Shown one piece after another: positions 9,001-9,136 of a DNA stretch of 9,136 nt. The position numbers were made by a program, and so were the translations under genes. Source of the stretch: an uncultured Desulfobulbus sp. (GTDB taxonomy: Bacteria > Desulfobacterota > Desulfobulbia > Desulfobulbales > Desulfobulbaceae). Numbering within the stretch: position 1 is the first letter of the stretch; every line of letters begins with the position of its first letter. The stretch covers positions 1 to 9,136 of the forward strand of contig CAMNHX010000036.1 in assembly GCA_946539945.1 (NCBI GenBank). Reading direction: 5' to 3'. Below the pieces are notes generated by a model. The model searched no databases and had not been told where the DNA came from. It worked only from the letters and a program-made list of their open reading frames with translations.

Positions 9001-9136
9001 GCCGCAGGCGCGGACATGAACGCCAAGGACCGGGACGGCAGGACCGCCCTGATGCTGGCAGCCCTGATGAACAGGAACTCCGGCGCAGTGGAAGCCCTGC
9101 TCTCCGCAGGTGCGGAGACAAAGACCAGGGACCGGG
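1..9136 (+). CDS. Giant ankyrin-repeat / Sel1-repeat protein, 3' partial (5' end uncertain)
   Basis: One frame (codons starting at base 1) is open across the window: 3,045 codons with no stop, more than 300 kDa, and still open at the right edge. Codons about 15-1150 hold five ankyrin modules, 1174-1580 a Sel1-like block, and 1581-3045 seven more ankyrin modules; 52 ankyrin and nine Sel1 repeats are countable. Ankyrin and Sel1 repeats are helical solenoids that bind other proteins, so a scaffold or binding role is inferred. No enzyme motif, signal peptide or membrane segment is visible, and the true ends may carry them. ATG at 43 with GGAGG five bases upstream is a credible start, but the frame is open to base 1 and those codons look like linker, so entry from the left is equally possible. 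Modules are separated by flexible, mostly acidic linkers. No neighbouring gene is visible, so operon context is unknown. The repeat family is certain; the function is not. Confidence 0.93.
13..29. repeat. 17-bp inverted repeat upstream of the candidate start
   Basis: ACCGGGAA (13-20) and TTCCCGGT (22-29) are perfect reverse complements around a single C. If the gene starts at 43, this lies 14-30 bases before the start codon and could be an operator half-site pair or a short hairpin near the ribosome binding site. If the gene enters from upstream, it is simply coding sequence (reading T-G-N-F-P-V). The symmetry is seen directly; any role is a guess. Confidence 0.35.
33..45 (+). promoter_or_regulatory. 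Candidate ribosome binding site and start codon
   Basis: GGAGG at 33-37 lies five bases before ATG at 43-45, a good Shine-Dalgarno geometry. The ATG falls just where the first ankyrin cap begins (MLSEVSKKLLEKV). Against it, the same frame is open upstream to base 1. In addition, the codons before the ATG (reading PVPEDS) resemble the end of the linker before module 2 (reading RSPEDA, 445-462), which suggests coding sequence continues leftward. GGAGG is also easily produced by chance in Glu-rich linker codons. Confidence 0.45.
43..330 (+). repeat. Ankyrin module 1 (cap + 2 repeats)
   Basis: A half-repeat cap (MLSEVSKKLLEKV, then AEEVAVLLASGADPNA) is followed by repeats whose Gly-turn starts at 151 and 253, exactly 102 bp apart. 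The second repeat ends the module (WTALKFAEELNTNPDIAEVL). Its cap DNA matches module 2 closely: bases 71-89 are identical to 509-527. This is the shortest N-terminal module and the one whose start may be the protein's N-terminus. Confidence 0.85.
331..477 (+). other. Linker 1, acidic and probably disordered
   Basis: About 49 codons rich in Glu, Asp, Ala and Ser with no ankyrin pattern (for example EEDKAAEAQDEESLDD). It ends in a Pro-rich stretch, ATAPPR, directly before the LSPAEAT cap of module 2. Strongly negative net charge and low hydrophobicity suggest a flexible tether. Confidence 0.75.
478..969 (+). repeat. Ankyrin module 2 (cap + 4 repeats)
   Basis: The cap LSPAEATEKLLEKVKSASPE is followed by repeats with Gly-turns at 589, 691, 793 and 895, all exactly 102 bp apart. 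The last repeat turns into the C-cap form, TALDLAQERDHAAVAKVLDQ, in which Met of TALM is replaced by Asp. It is the clearest example of the cap / repeats / C-cap plan shared by the later modules. Confidence 0.93.
970..1128 (+). other. Linker 2, Ser/His/Arg-rich with a short direct repeat
   Basis: About 53 codons. The second half reads FSHRRRDRASHSTSHTPHSS, basic and rich in Ser and His, unlike the acidic linkers elsewhere. The DNA carries CACACTCCAC twice (1079-1088 and 1093-1102) with a third partial copy running to 1107, giving a C-rich strand with few G between 1079 and 1113. It ends in an in-frame ATG at 1123 with no ribosome binding site in front. Confidence 0.7.
1129..1971 (+). repeat. 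Ankyrin module 3 (cap + 7 repeats, one with an insertion)
   Basis: The cap SPEEATAKLLLVEAGWGDPD is followed by Gly-turns at 1240, 1339, 1441, 1543, 1684, 1786 and 1888. Spacings are 99 or 102 bp except 1543 to 1684, which is 141 bp because the fourth repeat carries about 13 extra residues (1612-1675). The last repeat reads TALHYAEMNENPEVVAIL, the only place in the window where the classical His of the ankyrin TPLH motif is kept. This is the longest ankyrin module here. Confidence 0.92.
1972..2136 (+). other. Linker 3, acidic Ala/Glu/Pro-rich
   Basis: About 55 codons with no repeat pattern and many Glu, Ala and Pro (for example EPAEPAAAVEEADREEPE and VAPEEEER). Probably a disordered acidic tether between ankyrin modules 3 and 4. 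Confidence 0.75.
2137..2721 (+). repeat. Ankyrin module 4 (cap + 5 repeats)
   Basis: The cap LAAAATEKLLEEVAWNAPEE is followed by turns at 2245, 2347, 2449, 2548 and 2647. The first two carry Ser instead of the turn Gly (RDRDSRSLLM, RDRDSETALM), an unusual substitution that recurs in adjacent repeats and so was probably copied. The last two intervals are 99 bp, the 33-residue form of the repeat (AAENGNPEVLK). C-cap: TALERAREQGKTEVAEILVR. Confidence 0.92.
2722..2742 (+). other. Linker 4, very short
   Basis: Only about seven codons (EEASRQS) separate the C-cap of module 4 from the cap of module 5, so these two solenoids are probably close-packed. The same heptapeptide recurs after module 11 (8662-8682). 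Confidence 0.7.
2743..3450 (+). repeat. Ankyrin module 5 (cap + 6 repeats)
   Basis: The cap (TAAAARLLEEVASATPEEV) is followed by turns at 2857, 2959, 3058, 3160, 3265 and 3367. The 105-bp step from 3160 to 3265 is a 35-residue repeat (AAGHKGENLEAIEALL), one residue longer than usual. It ends in WTALNYAETMNGNPGVTEVL. This module lies directly before the Sel1 block. Confidence 0.92.
3451..3519 (+). other. Linker 5, junction of ankyrin and Sel1 regions
   Basis: About 23 charged codons (VPPESGDSEERRGADWKESR) join ankyrin module 5 to the first Sel1 helix (VQWWRKAAEKGN). It resembles the other linkers in charge but is shorter, so the two solenoids may pack closely. Confidence 0.65.
3520..4740 (+). 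repeat. Sel1-like repeat block (9 repeats + 4 half-repeats)
   Basis: It opens with a lone second helix (QWWRKAAEKGN). Nine Sel1-like repeats follow, starting at 3553, 3661, 3772, 3925, 4078, 4186, 4339, 4447 and 4600, with the family pattern AEAQxxLGxLYAxGxGVxxD, then ALDWFRKAAEQGH. Most repeats are 36 residues; the second is 37. Repeats 3, 4, 6 and 8 are followed by a 15-residue half-repeat (pattern xQALDWxRKTADQGD). The block closes with a partial repeat, AGARRELEEQG. Sel1 repeats are TPR-like helix pairs that serve as protein-binding scaffolds; none of the helices looks membrane-spanning. Ankyrin repeats resume at once, so this block is embedded in the ankyrin chain, not attached at an end. 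Confidence 0.95.
4078..4707 (+). repeat. 261-bp higher-order repeat inside the Sel1 block
   Basis: The pattern full repeat + full repeat + 15-residue half-repeat (87 residues) starts at 4078 and again at 4339, and the next unit begins at 4600: two steps of exactly 261 bp. The second full repeat of each unit starts AGGQYNLGVMYA or TGGQYNLGVLYA, which marks the register. The third unit stops after one full repeat. This indicates duplication of a compound unit, not of single Sel1 repeats. Confidence 0.85.
4741..5328 (+). repeat. Ankyrin module 6 (cap + 5 repeats)
   Basis: The cap DSRLLEVVVQGSLEEVAALL, without the usual SPAEAT lead, follows directly on the Sel1 block. Turns at 4846, 4948, 5050, 5152 and 5254 are all exactly 102 bp apart. 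Three consecutive repeats share TALMEA. C-cap: LEIAQEGGNEAVAAVLVRAQ. Confidence 0.93.
5344..5823 (+). repeat. Ankyrin module 7 (cap + 4 repeats)
   Basis: Only about five codons (5329-5343) separate it from module 6. The cap AVTARLLKKAATASPEDLRA is followed by turns at 5449, 5551, 5650 and 5749. The last two intervals are 99 bp, the 33-residue form. C-cap: TALELARESGNAAVAEALAL. The HGRTALMWAATNEHPEV repeat resembles repeats in modules 8 and 10. Confidence 0.92.
5824..6030 (+). other. Linker 7, acidic
   Basis: About 69 codons rich in Glu, Asp, Ala, Val and Ser (for example RVHEVEETGQEPVASSSVEA) with no ankyrin or Sel1 pattern. Its final third is Ser-rich and runs into the SSAEATAKLL cap of module 8. 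Probably disordered. Confidence 0.75.
6031..6714 (+). repeat. Ankyrin module 8 (cap + 6 repeats), paralogous to module 10
   Basis: The cap LSSAEATAKLLAVAGTADPA is followed by turns at 6142, 6244, 6346, 6445, 6547 and 6646. The fourth turn is HA instead of HG (NRHARTALM), a change shared with module 10. The C-cap ends in NSGVISLLAQ. All six turns lie exactly 1,377 bp before those of module 10. Confidence 0.93.
6715..7005 (+). other. Linker 8, long and acidic with a conserved helical motif
   Basis: About 97 codons, very rich in Glu and Ala. Near its middle lies DELDEELVAGLDAVFASA (6799-6852), an amphipathic segment that returns as DEVDEELEAGLDAAFAFA in linker 10. The end (REPVQAPPSTL) also has a counterpart there (CEPVQTPPPSSL). 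Conservation within an otherwise drifting linker suggests this segment folds or binds something. Confidence 0.75.
7006..7299 (+). repeat. Ankyrin module 9 (cap + 2 repeats), paralogous to module 11
   Basis: The cap LSPAEATAQLLDYVAATAED is followed by turns at 7123 and 7225 (102 bp apart) and the C-cap TALNLARNCGNDAVAEVLTR. With only two repeats it is a minimal capped unit. Its cap with the DYVAATA signature is shared with module 11 alone. Confidence 0.9.
7300..7407 (+). other. Linker 9
   Basis: About 36 codons, Glu/Ser/Pro-rich (SEGQSPAAQSPEVRETEELG), joining module 9 to module 10 and ending in SPRPTSPVS just before the next cap. No repeat pattern. Probably flexible. Confidence 0.7.
7408..8091 (+). 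repeat. Ankyrin module 10 (cap + 6 repeats), copy of module 8
   Basis: The cap LSPEEATTKLLELVASASPG is followed by turns at 7519, 7621, 7723, 7822, 7924 and 8023, repeating the 102/102/99/102/99 rhythm of module 8 at a constant 1,377-bp offset. Bases 7607-7660 are identical to 6230-6283. Differences cluster at the variable positions of the repeat: EVIQALLAGG in module 8 corresponds to EVTRALLAAG here. Confidence 0.93.
8092..8367 (+). other. Linker 10, acidic, related to linker 8
   Basis: About 92 codons, acidic, containing DEVDEELEAGLDAAFAFA (8173-8226) and ending CEPVQTPPPSSL. It is five codons shorter than linker 8, and the offset to linker 8 changes from 1,374 at the helical motif to 1,359 near its end, so it has lost or gained several small in-frame pieces. 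Confidence 0.75.
8368..8661 (+). repeat. Ankyrin module 11 (cap + 2 repeats), copy of module 9
   Basis: The cap LSPAEATADLLDYVAATADD is followed by turns at 8485 and 8587, both exactly 1,362 bp after those of module 9. C-cap: TALDLAQECGNTAVAAVLMQ. The first repeat reads NGWTALMEAAAGNRHPEV against SGWTALMEAAAGNRSPEV in module 9. Confidence 0.92.
8662..8721 (+). other. Linker 11, short
   Basis: About 20 codons, EEASRQSGGAQATASEVAEP. It begins with the same EEASRQS as linker 4. The DNA matches too: 8656-8682 and 2716-2742 differ at only a few bases, mostly third codon positions. Confidence 0.7.
8722..9136 (+). repeat. Ankyrin module 12 (cap + 3 repeats, cut by the window edge)
   Basis: The cap SPAEATARLLDQAAWASPEE is followed by turns at 8830, 8932 and 9034, all 102 bp apart. 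A fourth turn would begin at base 9136, the last base. No C-cap has appeared, so the module and the protein continue to the right. Confidence 0.9.

Noticed and set aside
43..9136. Evenly spaced 102-bp repeats as a CRISPR array or non-coding satellite
   Set aside because: The repetition is at protein level, with synonymous and conservative variation and preserved frame. There are no identical repeats separated by unique spacers.

Overview
The whole window is the inside of one very large gene on the + strand. Reading from base 1, the frame stays open for 3,045 codons with no stop, and it is still open at base 9136. The protein is built almost entirely of solenoid repeats: 52 ankyrin repeats (plus one cut off at the right edge) in 12 modules, with a block of nine Sel1-like (SLR) repeats between ankyrin modules 5 and 6. 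I see no second gene, RNA gene, mobile element, CRISPR array or terminator.

Layout. Ankyrin modules 1-5 occupy about 43-3450, with 2, 4, 7, 5 and 6 repeats. The Sel1 block is 3520-4740. Ankyrin modules 6-12 run from 4741 to the right edge, with 5, 4, 6, 2, 6, 2 and at least 3 repeats. Each complete ankyrin module is built alike. It opens with a half-repeat cap (pattern LSPAEATxKLLxxV, then PEEVxxLLAAGAD). Full repeats of mostly 34 residues (102 bp) follow. It closes with a last repeat that usually turns from TALM to TALDLAQ/TALELAR and ends in xxAVAxVLxxAQ. Linkers between modules run from 5 to almost 100 residues. Most are rich in Glu, Ala, Pro and Ser and acidic; one is instead rich in Ser, His and Arg. 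The effect is a string of separately capped solenoids on flexible tethers.

Evolution visible in the sequence. Modules 8+9 and 10+11, with their linkers, are two copies of one segment. Six consecutive repeat positions keep an exact 1,377-bp offset, and one stretch of 54 bases is identical. Within the Sel1 block, two full repeats plus a 15-residue half-repeat recur as a 261-bp unit. All spacings are multiples of three, so gain or loss of units would keep the frame.

The left edge is ambiguous. ATG at 43 has a good Shine-Dalgarno sequence (GGAGG, 33-37) and lies just where the first cap begins. However, the frame is open upstream to base 1, and the preceding codons resemble the linker before module 2. 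The gene may therefore start at 43 or enter from the left.

Organism. The DNA is GC-rich and clearly bacterial in style. Arrays of this NPEV-type ankyrin repeat and of Sel1 repeats are, from general knowledge, common in Desulfovibrionaceae-like and Synergistota-like anaerobes. That is a tentative guess, as no marker gene is present. The likely role is a giant protein-binding scaffold; its partner, cell location and pathway cannot be read from this window.
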